NCBI RefSeq assembly: GCF_009862265.1
Contig: NZ_WWGX01000060.1
Coordinates: forward strand, 31,363-83,858
From: Streptomyces sp. SID8352
GTDB taxonomy: Bacteria > Actinomycetota > Actinomycetes > Streptomycetales > Streptomycetaceae
Direction of reading: 5' to 3'
DNA length: 52,496 nucleotides
In this document: positions 33,480 to 41,214 of the stretch, piece after piece
How positions within the stretch are numbered: position 1 is the stretch's first letter
Layout of the letters: every line of letters begins with the position of its first letter
Program-made: the position numbers and the translations under genes
Notes under the pieces: generated by a model
Told to the model about the DNA's origin: nothing
What the model saw: only the letters and a program-made list of their open reading frames with translations
Database searches by the model: none

Positions 33480-34079
33480 CCCGAGCCCGCTGGACTGCCC
33501 GGGCCCGCCGGACTGCCCGGGCCCGGCCGGCGCTCCCGCCGCTCCCGCCGCCGACCGCTCCCGTCCGCGCTCCCGCCGGGCCGGGGCGACTCGGCCCGGC
33601 GGGAGCAACCGGTCCCCGTACAGGGCACGCCGCTCACGACCGGCCGTGCCCGCGCACCGGTCCGTGGGCGCGCAAGGGGACGGCGACGGCCGGGGCCGCC
33701 GTGGCGATCAGCCACCGGTCCGTGGGCGCGGAAGGGGGTGGACGCACCACGCAGATACCCCTCCGGGCGGGAGCGCCGGTACGAGCGCATCGAGGAGGGC
33801 GCCAGGGACCGGGGCGGGGGAACCCGGCGGGCCGGGGAGAGCGGGCACGCGCCGTGGGCGAGGGGCGCGCCCGCTCCGGCGGGTCCAGGACGGTGAGCCG
33901 TCCTTCCGCGGCGGACGTCTCCTCCGGCGGGCGCGGCGGGCTCGGCTCCGGTCGGGGTACCCGGGGCCCGGCCACCATCAGGCGTACGAGGAGACCGGGC
34001 GCCGCCGCGGCGTCGGCGGCCGTCCGCGGACGGACCAGGACGGCCCGCGGCGGGCAGCGGGCCGGGGCGGCCGGGCCGT
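33480..34079. other. 600-bp non-coding region with direct repeats
   Basis: GGACTGCCCGGGCCCG occurs at 33492-33507 and 33510-33525. CACCGGTCCGTGGGCGCG occurs at 33655-33672 and 33713-33730. The minus-strand frames here are Pro/Arg-rich and overlap the YCII gene. I support no gene and suspect degraded coding DNA. Confidence 0.5.
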
Positions 34080-34376
34080 TCAGCGCGGGCTCTCCCGGTG
34101 GGCGGCCAGCTCCGGCGCCGTCCTCGTCGCGACGAACTCCGTGACCCGGTAGGCGCACACACCCGCCGTGACGAACGGGTCGCCCGCCACGATCTCCTCG
34201 ATCCGCGCCCGGTCCGGCGCCACCACGACGAGCACCCCGCCGTCGCGGGGCTCCTTGCGGCCGGAGGCAAGGACCAGTCCCTGGTCGTAGAGGCCGTCGA
34301 GCCAGGCCACGTGCTCCTCCAGCACGGCGTCGACGGCGGCGAGCGGGGCGGTGTAGGACAACTCCAGTACGAACAT
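34080..34376 (-). CDS. YCII-family protein
   Basis: This is a 98-aa ferredoxin-fold YCII/YciI-type protein: MFVLELSYTAPLAAVDAVLEEHVAWLDGL, GLVLASGRKEPRDGGVLVV and AGDPFVTAGVCAYRVTEF. It retains the His in EEHVAWL and the Asp in GDPF, which form the proposed active site of the family. The reaction is unknown. TAGGCT (34389-34384) ends 7 nt before ATG 34376 and no Shine-Dalgarno is present, so it is probably leaderless. Divergent from endonuclease V, with 43 nt between starts. Confidence 0.87.
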   Translation of the reverse strand: MFVLELSYTAPLAAVDAVLEEHVAWLDGLYDQGLVLASGRKEPRDGGVLVVVAPDRARIEEIVAGDPFVTAGVCAYRVTEFVATRTAPELAAHRESPR

Positions 34377-34383
34377 GGGCGCG

Positions 34384-34409
34384 AGCCTACTGCGGCCGTC
34401 CCGTAGGGT
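34384..34409. promoter_or_regulatory. divergent leaderless promoter pair for YCII gene and nfi
   Basis: Minus-strand -10 TAGGCT (34389-34384) is 7 nt from ATG 34376. Plus-strand -10 TAGGGT (34404-34409) is 10 nt from ATG 34420. The two -10 boxes are only 14 bp apart, so the polymerase footprints overlap and the genes may exclude each other. Confidence 0.55.
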
Positions 34410-34419
34410 TGCGGCCACC

Positions 34420-35202
34420 ATGACCACCGAGACCTCCCGGGTGGGTGTTCCCGCCGACTGGCCCGCGACCGAGGAGCGCGCCCGCGCCGTCCAGGACGCC
34501 CTGCGCGCCCGGGTGGTGCTGGACGAGACCGGCCCGGAGCCCGGCACCGGCCGGGTGACCGGGGTGGACGTGGCCTACGACGACGAGCGGGACGTCGTCG
34601 CCGCCGCGGCCGTCGTCCTGGACGCCTCGCCCCTGGCCGTGGTCGCCGAGGCCACCGCCGTGGGACGGATCTCGTTCCCCTACGTGCCGGGGCTGCTGGC
34701 CTTCCGGGAGATCCCCACCGTGCTCGCGGCGCTCGGCGCGCTGCCCTGTCCGCCCGGCCTGGTGGTCTGCGACGGCTACGGCCTCGCCCACCCGCGCCGC
34801 TTCGGCCTCGCCAGCCACCTCGGGGTGCTCACCGGGCTGCCCACCGTCGGCGTCGCGAAGAACCCGTTCGCCTTCACCCACGACGAACCGGACGCTCCGC
34901 GCGGCAGTACGGCGCCGCTGCTCGCCGGGACGGAGGTGGTCGGGCGGGCGGTGCGCACCCGGACGGGCGTCAAGCCGGTCTTCGTCTCCGTCGGCCACCG
35001 GGTGAGCCTCGGCAACGCCTGCGCGCACACGCTGGCACTGACCCCCTCCTACCGGCTGCCGGAGACCACCCGCAGGGCGGACGCCCTCTGCCGCGCCGCC
35101 CTGCGGACGCCCGGTAGGGCCTACGGCACCACGCTCCAGCGGCCCACCTCCTCGTACCCGGAGTCGTGGAGGGCCGCGCCGTCGCCGGGGCGCAGCGCGT
35201 AG
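34420..35202 (+). CDS. nfi: endonuclease V (deoxyinosine 3'-endonuclease), extended C-terminus
   Basis: The 260-aa enzyme nicks DNA near deaminated bases, especially deoxyinosine. Motifs are VTGVDVAYDD (catalytic Asp), FPYVPGLLAFREIP, VCDGYGLAHPRRFGLASHLG and GVAKNPF. The family usually ends near ETTRRADALCRAALR. Here the frame runs ~30 residues further (TPGRAYGTTLQRPTSS...) over the 3' end of the convergent 62-aa gene. A +1 reading of the same stretch meets a TAG at once, so a frameshift at the 3' end may have removed the native stop. The catalytic domain is intact. Confidence 0.88.
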   Translation: MTTETSRVGVPADWPATEERARAVQDALRARVVLDETGPEPGTGRVTGVDVAYDDERDVVAAAAVVLDASPLAVVAEATAVGRISFPYVPGLLAFREIPTVLAALGALPCPPGLVVCDGYGLAHPRRFGLASHLGVLTGLPTVGVAKNPFAFTHDEPDAPRGSTAPLLAGTEVVGRAVRTRTGVKPVFVSVGHRVSLGNACAHTLALTPSYRLPETTRRADALCRAALRTPGRAYGTTLQRPTSSYPESWRAAPSPGRSA

Positions 35203-35309
35203 TGGTGCAGGTTGCCGCCCCAGTACCGCAGGATGCGCTGGAGTTCGCCGACGGGGTCGGCGGCGACCGCGCCGTCGTCCAGGGTGACTTCGAGAAGGAA
35301 CTTCGCCAT
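35121..35309 (-). CDS. 62-aa conserved-looking hypothetical protein
   Basis: A short acidic protein, MAKFLLEVTLDDG...ELQRILRYWGGNLHHYALRPGD, ending YEEVGRWSVVP. It resembles a small protein I associate with Streptomyces genomes but for which I know no function. It is probably soluble, with a beta-alpha-beta pattern. ATG 35309 is the only sensible start. Its last 82 bases overlap the tail of nfi on the other strand. Confidence 0.7.
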   Translation of the reverse strand: MAKFLLEVTLDDGAVAADPVGELQRILRYWGGNLHHYALRPGDGAALHDSGYEEVGRWSVVP

Positions 35310-35401
35310 GCCTCAAGGGTGTCATTGACGTCCCCGGGAAGACTTCGCTCCGGCCGTTCCGCACGATCCCCCGGTAGGAGGGGCAGGCGGGAGGAGAACC
35401 C

Positions 35402-35825
35402 TCAAAGGGGTGGCAGGGCGGCGGACCGGCGGACGGCGGCCGGCCGGAAGCCGATGCCCGCCGCCGTCAGACGCGAGGTGAGCGCGTCGCCCATCGCCAC
35501 CGCCGCGGTGACCTGGCCCGCGGCCCGCGGCAGGTCGTCGAGCGCCGGCGCCGGCGCGGCCTCGGCGAACATCTTCGCCGTCTCGTCGTAGCCCGGGCCG
35601 CCGCCGGAGATCTCGGTGGACACCCGCCGCCCGCCCGCCCGTGCCGACGAAGCGGACCCGGAACCAGCTCCCGGCCCGCCGCTCCGGATCGCGTCCGGCG
35701 ACCGGCCGGCGCAGCCCCCGGGGCGCGTGCGCCGCCAGGTAAGCCGCGGTCAGCCGCCCGACGAACCCCGTCGTGCCGAACAGCGCGATGTCGTACGGCC
35801 TGCCGGCTCCGTCCGTCGTCGCCAT
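35402..35825 (-). pseudogene. remnant of saccharopine-dehydrogenase-like (trans-acting enoyl reductase) gene
   Basis: The N-terminal ~45 residues (MATTDGAGRPYDIALFGTTGFVGRLTAAYL, a Rossmann start) run into a short junction. The C-terminal ~75 residues of the same family (VSTEISGGGPGYDETAKMFAEA, then AGQVTAAVAMGDALTSRL) follow in a different frame. A full protein has about 390 residues, so roughly 260 in the middle are missing. A frameshift also lies in the GGGCGGGCGGGCGGCGGG tract near 35630-35645. Function is lost. Confidence 0.8.
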
Positions 35826-36012
35826 GCCGCCTCCGCCGTCCCTCCGGACGCCGGCCGGCGGACCGGCCGTCCGCAGCGCGCGCCGTCGCCGGTGGCCGAG
35901 GCTAGCGTGTGGGGAGCGGGCGCACGGGGCGCCGGACCCGGACCGGAACGGGTCCGGACCCGTTCGGACCCGTTCGGACAGGCTCCCCGGGCGGCGGCCG
36001 GGCGGGCGGACT

Positions 36013-36062
36013 AAGCGCTTGCTCGCCCAGGCCTTGTGCCGGCCCGGACGCGTTCCTAGCAT
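36013..36062 (+). promoter_or_regulatory. promoter and operator of CoA-transferase-fadAB operon
   Basis: TTGTGC (36034-36039) and TAGCAT (36057-36062) are spaced by exactly 17 bp, a good sigma-70-type promoter. AAGCGCTT (36013-36020), within CTAAGCGCTTGC, is an 8-bp palindrome just upstream of the -35. It resembles TetR operators often seen before actinobacterial acyl-CoA catabolic genes (recalled, not searched). A GGTGTCAC direct repeat follows in the 5' UTR. Confidence 0.6.
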
Positions 36063-36100
36063 CACAGGTGTCACATCATCGGTGTCACGACGGGGGCCCC

Positions 36101-37573
36101 ATGACCACGGCAGACGGACCCGGCGACCCGGCCGGACCCGGCGGGGCGCCGCTCCCTGCCCCGGCGCCCGCACCGTGTGCCGTGCCCGCCCTGGCCCCGG
36201 CCGCCGCGCCCGCCCCGGCCCCGGCCGCCGCGCCCGCCCCGGCCGCCGCGTGCGGACCGCTCCGGGGGGTGCGCGTCGTCGAACTCGCGGGCATCGGCCC
36301 CGGACCCTTCGCCGCCATGCTGCTCGCGGACCTCGGCGCCGACGTCGTCCGCGTCGACCGTCCGGGCGGGCCGGTCCTCGGCGTCGACCCGGCGTACGAC
36401 CTCACCAACCGCAACAAGCGCTCCGTGGTCGTCGACCTCAAGGCCCCCGGCGGCGCCCGTCGGGTCCTCGCCCTGGCCGCCCGCGCCGACCTGCTGATCG
36501 AGGGCAACCGCCCCGGTGTCACGGAACGCCTCGGCGTCGGCCCCGCGGCGTGCCACGCCCGCAACCCCCGGCTGGTCTACGGCCGGATGACCGGCTGGGG
36601 CCAGGACGGCCCCCTCGCCCAGCGGGCCGGCCACGACATCGGCTACGTCGCCCTCACCGGCGCCCTCGGTCTCACCGGTGCCCCGGACACACCGCCCGCC
36701 GCCCCGGCCAACCTGCTCGGCGACTACGCGGGCGGTGCCCTCTACCTGGTGGTGGGCCTCCTCGCCGCCCTCCACCACGCCCGCGCCACCGGCACCGGAC
36801 AGGTCGTCGACGCCGCCGTCGTCGACGGCACCGCCCACCTCGCCACGATGATCCACGGCATGCTCGCCGCCGGGGCCTGGCAGGACCGGCGCGGCGCCAA
36901 CCTGCTCGACGGGGGCGCCCCCTTCTACGGCACCTACGAGACCGCGGACGGCGGCCACATGGCGGTCGGCGCCCTGGAACCGCGCTTCTACGCCGAGTTC
37001 ACCCGGCTGCTCGGGCTGACCGGAGCGGAGGCCGACCGGGACGACCCGGCCCGCTGGAGCGCGCTGCGCGAGTCCGTCGCCGCCCGCTTCCGCACCCGTA
37101 CCCGGGATGCGTGGACGGCCGTCTTCGCCGAGTCCGACGCCTGCGTCGCGCCCGTGCTGTCGCTGCGCGAGGCCCCGCACCACCCGCACCTCGCCGCCCG
37201 GGGCACCTTCACCGGCCACGGCGGCCTCACCCAGCCCGCCCCCGCCCCGCGCTTCTCCGCCACCCCCACCGCGGTGCGCACCGGCCCCGCCCGGCCCGGC
37301 GCGGACACCGCCGCGGTCGCCCGGGACTGGGGCCTGCCCGGCCTCCTCGCCGGCGGCCTCCCGGACGACGGCCCCCCGGAGGATGGCCTTCCGGAGGTTG
37401 GCCTTCCGGTCGACGGCCCCCCGGGCGACGCACGCCCGCGCCCGGACGGACCGGACCCGCGCGCCCCCGCCGCCCCGGACACCTCCGCCCGCACCGCCCC
37501 CGCCGCACCCCGCACCGCCCCGGCCCGCCCCGACTCCGCAGGGCACCCCCCTCAGCGAAAGGCCACCCCGTGA
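36101..37573 (+). CDS. CaiB/BaiF family CoA-transferase, alpha-methylacyl-CoA racemase-like
   Basis: The 490-aa protein's core (residues ~53-410) begins GVRVVELAGIGPGPFAAMLLADLGADVVRVDRP. It has the family blocks NRNKRSVVVDLK, YGRMTGWGQDGPLAQRAGHDIGY (His/Asp of the racemase dyad) and LLGDYAGGALYLVVGLLAAL. It most likely racemises 2-methylacyl-CoA so that branched acyl chains can enter beta-oxidation. Two oddities stand out. The N-terminus carries ~30 residues of Ala-Pro repeats, and the C-terminus has a ~70-residue Pro/Asp/Ala tail that includes five 15-bp DNA repeats (37355-37429). The last base pairs overlap the fadA GTG. Confidence 0.88.
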   Translation: MTTADGPGDPAGPGGAPLPAPAPAPCAVPALAPAAAPAPAPAAAPAPAAACGPLRGVRVVELAGIGPGPFAAMLLADLGADVVRVDRPGGPVLGVDPAYDLTNRNKRSVVVDLKAPGGARRVLALAARADLLIEGNRPGVTERLGVGPAACHARNPRLVYGRMTGWGQDGPLAQRAGHDIGYVALTGALGLTGAPDTPPAAPANLLGDYAGGALYLVVGLLAALHHARATGTGQVVDAAVVDGTAHLATMIHGMLAAGAWQDRRGANLLDGGAPFYGTYETADGGHMAVGALEPRFYAEFTRLLGLTGAEADRDDPARWSALRESVAARFRTRTRDAWTAVFAESDACVAPVLSLREAPHHPHLAARGTFTGHGGLTQPAPAPRFSATPTAVRTGPARPGADTAAVARDWGLPGLLAGGLPDDGPPEDGLPEVGLPVDGPPGDARPRPDGPDPRAPAAPDTSARTAPAAPRTAPARPDSAGHPPQRKATP

Positions 37574-38784
37574 CCACCGAAGCGTTTGTGTACGACGCGA
37601 TCCGCACCCCGCGCGGACGCGGCAAGGCCGACGGCGCCCTGCACGGCACGAAGCCCGTCGACCTGGTCGTCGGCCTCCTCCACGAGATCCGCGCCCGCTT
37701 CCCCGGCCTCGACCCCGCCGCCGTCGACGACATCGTGCTCGGCGTCGTCAGCCCGCACGGCGACCAGGGCTCCGACATCGCCCGCATCGCGGCGATCGCC
37801 GCCGGACTGCCCGACACCGTCGCCGGCGTCCAGGAGAACCGCTTCTGCGCCTCGGGCCTGGAGGCCGTCAACATGGCCGCCGCCAAGGTGCGCTCCGGCT
37901 GGGAGGACCTGGTCCTGGCGGGCGGCGTCGAATCCATGTCGCGGGTCCCCATGGCCTCGGACGGCGGCGCCTGGTTCAACGACCCGATGACCAACCTGAC
38001 CACCGGCTTCGTCCCGCAGGGCATCGGCGCCGACCTGATCGCCACCATCGAGGGCTTCTCGCGCCGCGACGTCGACGAGTACGCGGCCCTCTCCCAGGAG
38101 CGCGCGGCCACCGCCCGGAAGGAGGACCGCTTCGCCCGCTCCGTGGTCCCCGTCCTCGACCGCGCCGGGCTGACCGTCCTCGACCACGACGAGCACCCGC
38201 GCCCCGGCACCACCGCCGACTCGCTGGCCCGGCTCAAGCCGTCCTTCGCGGACATCGGGGACCTCGGCGGCTTCGACGCCGTCGCCCTGCAGAAGTACCA
38301 CTGGATCGAGCGGATCGACCACGTCCACCACGCGGGCAACTCCTCCGGCATCGTCGACGGCGCCGCACTCGTCGCCGTCGGTTCCCGCGAGGCGGGCGAG
38401 CGCAACGGGATGCGCCCCCGGGCCCGGATCGTCTCCGCCGCCGTCTCCGGCTCCGAACCCACCATCATGCTCACCGGCCCCGCCCCCGCCACCCGCAAGG
38501 CGCTCGCCAGGGCCGGGCTGACCATCGACGACATCGACCTCGTCGAGATCAACGAGGCGTTCGCGGCGGTCGTCCTGCGCTTCGCCAGGGACATGGGGCT
38601 CTCCCTGGACAGGATCAACGTCAACGGCGGCGCCATCGCGCTCGGCCACCCCCTCGGGGCCACCGGCGCGATGATCCTCGGCACCCTCGTCGACGAACTG
38701 GAGCGCCAGGACAAGCGCTACGGCCTCGCCACCCTCTGCGTGGGCGGCGGCATGGGCGTCGCCACCATCGTCGAGCGCGTCTGA
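37570..38784 (+). CDS. fadA: acetyl-CoA acetyltransferase / 3-ketoacyl-CoA thiolase
   Basis: The 404-aa thiolase cleaves 3-ketoacyl-CoA in the last beta-oxidation step. Catalytic Cys93 is in ENRFCASGLEAV, the His is in GGAIALGHPLGATGA, and the second Cys is in LCVGGGMGVA. GTG 37570 overlaps the upstream stop (GTGA). It is followed after 34 nt by fadB, so the pair forms the usual alpha/beta fatty acid oxidation complex. Confidence 0.93.
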   Translation: MTTEAFVYDAIRTPRGRGKADGALHGTKPVDLVVGLLHEIRARFPGLDPAAVDDIVLGVVSPHGDQGSDIARIAAIAAGLPDTVAGVQENRFCASGLEAVNMAAAKVRSGWEDLVLAGGVESMSRVPMASDGGAWFNDPMTNLTTGFVPQGIGADLIATIEGFSRRDVDEYAALSQERAATARKEDRFARSVVPVLDRAGLTVLDHDEHPRPGTTADSLARLKPSFADIGDLGGFDAVALQKYHWIERIDHVHHAGNSSGIVDGAALVAVGSREAGERNGMRPRARIVSAAVSGSEPTIMLTGPAPATRKALARAGLTIDDIDLVEINEAFAAVVLRFARDMGLSLDRINVNGGAIALGHPLGATGAMILGTLVDELERQDKRYGLATLCVGGGMGVATIVERV

Positions 38785-38818
38785 CCCCCTCCCGACGGAC
38801 CACCTGGAGCCACCCCTC

Positions 38819-40999
38819 ATGAGCACCGAGCCCACCGCCATCCGCTGGGAGCGGGACGACACCGGTGTCGTCACCCTCGTCCTCGACGATCCCGCCCAGT
38901 CCGCGAACACCATGAACCGTGCCTTCCGCGACTCCCTGGCCGCCGTCGCGGACCGCCTGGAGGCCGAGCGGGAGACCGTCCGCGGCGTCATCCTCACCTC
39001 CGCCAAGAAGACCTTCTTCGCCGGGGGCGACCTGCGCGACCTGATCCGCGTCACCCCCGACACCGCCCAGGACCTTTTCGAGCGCGGCCTCGCCGTCAAG
39101 CGCGACCTGCGCCGCATCGAGACCCTCGGCAGGCCCGTCGTCGCCGCGCTCAACGGCGCCGCCCTCGGAGGTGGTTACGAGATCGCCCTCGCCTGCCACC
39201 ACCGGGTCGCCCTGGACGCCCCCGGCTCCCGGATCGGCTGCCCCGAGGTCACCCTCGGCCTGCTGCCCGGGGGCGGCGGCGTCGTCCGCTCCGTCCGGCT
39301 GCTCGGCATCGCCGACGCCCTGCTCAAGGTCCTCCTCCAGGGCACCCGGTACAGCCCGCGCCGCGCCCTGGAGAACGGCCTGGTCGACGAGGTCGCCGAC
39401 AGTCCCGACGACCTGATCGCCCGGGCCCGCGCCTTCATCGACGCCCACCCTGAGTCCGCCCAGCCCTGGGACCGACCCGGGTACCGCATCCCCGGCGGCA
39501 CCCCCGCGCACCCCCGGTTCGCCGCCAACCTGCCCTCCTTCCCGGCCAATCTGCGCAAGCGGACCGCCGGGGCGCCCTACCCGGCGCCGGCCGCCGTCCT
39601 GGCCGCAGCCGTCGAGGGCGCCCAGGTCGACTTCGAGACCGCCCAGGTCGTCGAGGCCCGCTACTTCGTGGAACTGGCCGCCGGACAGACCGCGAAGAAC
39701 ATGATCCAGGCGTTCTTCTTCGACCTCCAGGCCGTCAACTCCGGCGCCGGCCGGCCCCGGGACGTCGAGCCCCGCACCGTACGCCGGGTCGCCGTCCTCG
39801 GCGCGGGCATGATGGGCGCCGGCATCGCCCACGCGTGCGCCCGCGCGGGCATCGACGTCGTCCTCAAGGACGTCACCCCCGAGGCCGCCCTCCGGGGCCG
39901 GCGCCACTCCGAGAAGCTGTGCGACAGGGCCGTCGCCCGGGGCCGCACCACCCGGGAGAAGGCCGACGCGCTCCTCGCCCGGATCACCCCGACCGCCGAG
40001 GCCGCCGACCTTGCGGGGTGCGACGCGGTCATCGAGGCCGTGTTCGAGGACGCCGCCCTCAAGCACAAGGTGTTCCAGGAGGTCCAGCACATCGTGGCCC
40101 CCGACGCCCTGCTCTGCTCCAACACCTCCACGCTCCCCGTCACCGCCCTCGCCGAGGGCGTCGAGCGCCAGGACGACTTCATCGGCCTGCACTTCTTCTC
40201 GCCCGTCGACAGGATGCCCCTGGTGGAGATCGTCCGGGGCGGGCGGACCGGCGACGAGGCGCTGGCCCGCGCCTTCGACCTGGTGCGGCAGATCGGCAAG
40301 ACCCCCATCGTCGTCAACGACTCGCGCGGCTTCTTCACCTCCCGTGTCATCGGCCGCTTCATCAACGAGGGCGTCGCCATGGTCGGCGAGGGCGTCGAGC
40401 CCGCCTCCGTCGAGCAGGCCGCGGCCCAGGCGGGCTACCCGGCCAAGGTGCTCTCCCTGATGGACGAGCTGACGCTGACCCTCCCGCGCAGGATCCGCCA
40501 GGAGACCCGGCGGGCCGTGGAGGAGGCGGGCGGCGCCTGGACGGAGCACCCGGCCGACGCGGTCATCGACCGCATGGTCGACGAGTTCGGCCGCCCCGGG
40601 CGGGCCGGCGGCGCCGGCTTCTACGAGTACGGGGAGGACGGCACGCGCACCCGGCTGTGGCCCGGACTGCGCGAGCACTTCACCCGGCCCGGACACGGCA
40701 TCCCGTTCCGGGACATGCAGGAGCGGATGCTGTTCTCCGAGGCGCTGGACACCGTCCGGCTCCTGGAGGAGGGCGTGCTGACCTCCGTGGCCGACGCCAA
40801 CATCGGCTCCCTGCTCGGCATCGGCTTCCCCGGCTGGACCGGCGGCGTCCTCCAGTACATCAACGGCTACGAGGGCGGCCTGCCCGGCTTCGTCGCCCGC
40901 GCCCGCGAGCTGGCCGGGCGCTACGGCGACCGGTTCGCGCCGCCCGCGCTGCTGGTGGAGAAGGCGGAGCGGGGCGAGACCTTCAGCGACGGGCACTGA
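38819..40999 (+). CDS. fadB: multifunctional fatty acid oxidation protein (enoyl-CoA hydratase / 3-hydroxyacyl-CoA dehydrogenase)
   Basis: The 726-aa protein has an N-terminal crotonase domain (KKTFFAGGDLRDL, oxyanion-hole AALNGAALGGGYEIALACH, CPEVTLGLLPGGGG). An NAD-binding 3-hydroxyacyl-CoA dehydrogenase domain follows (VAVLGAGMMGAGIAHACARAG ~320, IEAVFED, SNTSTLPVT, GLHFFSPVDRMPLVEI). Two C-terminal HCDH helical domains complete it (RIGRFINEGVAM-type and FPGWTGGVLQYINGYEGG). It is complete and collinear with FadB/FadJ. GGAG lies about 11 nt before ATG 38819. Last gene of the operon, ended by the hairpin at 41177. Confidence 0.93.
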   Translation: MSTEPTAIRWERDDTGVVTLVLDDPAQSANTMNRAFRDSLAAVADRLEAERETVRGVILTSAKKTFFAGGDLRDLIRVTPDTAQDLFERGLAVKRDLRRIETLGRPVVAALNGAALGGGYEIALACHHRVALDAPGSRIGCPEVTLGLLPGGGGVVRSVRLLGIADALLKVLLQGTRYSPRRALENGLVDEVADSPDDLIARARAFIDAHPESAQPWDRPGYRIPGGTPAHPRFAANLPSFPANLRKRTAGAPYPAPAAVLAAAVEGAQVDFETAQVVEARYFVELAAGQTAKNMIQAFFFDLQAVNSGAGRPRDVEPRTVRRVAVLGAGMMGAGIAHACARAGIDVVLKDVTPEAALRGRRHSEKLCDRAVARGRTTREKADALLARITPTAEAADLAGCDAVIEAVFEDAALKHKVFQEVQHIVAPDALLCSNTSTLPVTALAEGVERQDDFIGLHFFSPVDRMPLVEIVRGGRTGDEALARAFDLVRQIGKTPIVVNDSRGFFTSRVIGRFINEGVAMVGEGVEPASVEQAAAQAGYPAKVLSLMDELTLTLPRRIRQETRRAVEEAGGAWTEHPADAVIDRMVDEFGRPGRAGGAGFYEYGEDGTRTRLWPGLREHFTRPGHGIPFRDMQERMLFSEALDTVRLLEEGVLTSVADANIGSLLGIGFPGWTGGVLQYINGYEGGLPGFVARARELAGRYGDRFAPPALLVEKAERGETFSDGH

Positions 41000-41176
41000 C
41001 CGCCGCCGCGGGGGAGCCGGGGCCGCACCCGGGCACGGCTCCTCGCGCGGCGGGCGCTGGAAGGCGGTCGGCGGCGCCCGCACCGCGACCGGCTCCCTGG
41101 GGGCCGACGGCGACCGCCCGACCCGGGCGCCCCGAACGGCTCCCGGGGGGCACCTCCCGCGCACCGGAGGGGAACC

Positions 41177-41210
41177 CCGTGGGCGGGGCCGCGACGCGCC
41201 CCGCCCACGG
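41177..41210. terminator. 13-bp-stem hairpin between convergent fadB and M1 peptidase genes
   Basis: CCGTGGGCGGGGC (41177-41189) pairs perfectly with GCCCCGCCCACGG (41198-41210) across an 8-nt loop, 4 nt from the peptidase stop. It can terminate both genes. Confidence 0.85.
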
Positions 41211-41214
41211 AACG

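Noticed and set aside
33634..34158. 174-aa minus-strand frame in the 33.5-34.1 kb gap
   Set aside because: Low-complexity Pro/Arg composition, no ribosome site, and it overlaps the well-supported YCII gene.
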